From the NCBI GenBank assembly GCA_045647785.1, contig JAZRMU010000009.1, forward strand, positions 1 through 15,655: 15,655 nt of DNA, given 5' to 3'. Below, piece after piece: positions 15,133-15,655 of this stretch; position 1 is the stretch's first letter, and every line of letters begins with the position of its first letter. Both the position numbers and the translations under genes were made by a program. The notes below the pieces were generated by a model that was not told the DNA's origin, ran no database searches, and saw nothing but the letters and a program-made list of their open reading frames with translations. Origin of the DNA: SIG565 sp045647785 (GTDB lineage Bacteria > Bacillota > Clostridia > Oscillospirales > Acutalibacteraceae).

Positions 15133-15186
15133 CGAGCGACCGCCAGAGAACAAAGCGAATTAATCAGTTAAAAAACACATACAAAT

Positions 15187-15221
15187 AATCAAAACCACCG
15201 GTTGAACCGGTGGTTTTGATT
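15187..15221 (-). terminator. Intrinsic terminator of the CAP-domain gene
   Basis: A perfect 17-bp inverted repeat (15187-15203 and 15205-15221) around a single central G, with a GC-rich core (ACCACCGGTT). It starts 4 nt past the stop of the minus-strand CAP gene, and T-rich sequence follows on that strand. Confidence 0.88.
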
Positions 15222-15225
15222 CATA

Positions 15226-15655
15226 TTAACCGAAAAAGTTTTGTGTAATACAAATGGTAAAATTATCTTCACCATACTCAATAGCAATGGCAATTTTAGT
15301 AAAGTTGGAATTTAGAATATTTGCTTTATGACCAGGTGAATTCATCCAACCATTTACTGCATCTTTTGCAAGGGTTTTCATAGTTGTGTAACCTTGGAAT
15401 CGTGCAAGGTTTTCACCAGCATTTCCCAATATAACACCAGCATTAGTGTAAACTGTACTCCAAGGTGACCAATCAGGTCTTACATGTCCCCAGTCAGTAT
15501 ATATCTCAACCGAGCGAATATGGGTAAAATAGTATGCATCTTCATACCAAGTAAGAGGTGCAAGACCAACCTTTGCACGCTCTTCGTTACATAAACGAAG
15601 AATCTCAAGTTCGATTTCTCTATATGGACTATTGATTTTCTTTGTTCTTAATGCC
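15226..15655 (-). CDS. CAP-domain (SCP/PR-1-like) protein, C-terminal part, 5' end cut by window
   Basis: The frame is open from the window edge to the TAA at 15228-15226, giving 142 residues; the ATG at 15429 is internal. The visible part is a whole or nearly whole CAP domain: EILRLCNEERAKVGLAPL, then HIRSVEI with WGHVRPDWSPW, then GNAGENLARF, and VNGWMNSPGHKANILNSNF, ending ITQNFFG at the C-terminus. Such domains in Clostridia are normally secreted or surface-anchored; the signal peptide or repeats would lie beyond the edge. No enzyme activity is established for most bacterial members. By eye the base composition is more AT-rich than that of nfnB or purL. It is followed by a strong terminator and then the small lipoprotein gene. 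Confidence 0.9.
   Translation of the reverse strand, partial: ALRTKKINSPYREIELEILRLCNEERAKVGLAPLTWYEDAYYFTHIRSVEIYTDWGHVRPDWSPWSTVYTNAGVILGNAGENLARFQGYTTMKTLAKDAVNGWMNSPGHKANILNSNFTKIAIAIEYGEDNFTICITQNFFG

Noticed and set aside
15121..15186. GC-richer stretch upstream of the lipoprotein promoter, possibly a remnant or repeat
   Set aside because: It contains a short open stretch but no start, SD or recognisable domain; nothing in the window repeats it, so no call is supported.
1..15655. CRISPR arrays, tRNA or rRNA genes, insertion sequences, phage genes, riboswitches
   Set aside because: No regularly spaced repeats, cloverleaf or rRNA-like sequence, transposase or terminal repeats were seen. 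Intergenic gaps are all below about 170 bases and are explained by promoters, ribosome binding sites and terminators.

Overview
The window reads as a segment of a Gram-positive, anaerobic Clostridia-type genome, probably a gut Oscillospiraceae/Ruminococcaceae-like bacterium. This is inferred from several features: a fused PurL/PurQ enzyme, formate-tetrahydrofolate ligase, an NfnAB electron-bifurcating transhydrogenase, strong GGAGG-type ribosome binding sites, intrinsic terminators, several Gram-positive-style lipoproteins, and VanZ-like and CAP-domain proteins. Species cannot be fixed from the sequence alone.

Layout. (1) 1-6463, plus strand: a closely spaced run of the 3' part of purL, glyA, fhs, a class A beta-lactamase-fold lipoprotein and an EamA-type transporter, closed by a strong hairpin at 6435-6463. 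The first three genes form a purine/one-carbon module: GlyA makes methylene-THF and Fhs makes the 10-formyl-THF used in purine synthesis. glyA carries an apparent one-base deletion in an A-run near 2576-2579. (2) 6466-8274, minus strand: a YwaF/TMEM164-like membrane protein and an M19 dipeptidase. (3) 8353-10527, plus strand: an M24 aminopeptidase divergent from the M19 gene, then a small two-helix membrane protein and a small lipoprotein, each with its own promoter signals, ending at a terminator. (4) 10572-14046, plus strand: nfnA and nfnB overlapping by 8 nt, then a lipoprotein with a metallophosphoesterase domain, ending at a terminator shared with the convergent vanZ-like gene. (5) 14045-15655, minus strand: a VanZ-like protein, a very small Gly/Asn-rich lipoprotein and the C-terminal part of a CAP-domain protein cut by the window edge.

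No CRISPR array, tRNA, rRNA, phage gene or insertion sequence was recognised, and I do not see a clearly new multi-gene system. The points most worth a second look are: the beta-lactamase-fold lipoprotein whose expected catalytic serine is a cysteine; the glyA frameshift; the bacterial TMEM164-like protein with the Cys/His pair; and several intergenic sites where terminator hairpins and promoter elements share the same bases. Four of the proteins have lipoprotein signal peptides (genes at 4488, 10025, 12863 and 15065), so a good part of the region serves the cell envelope.
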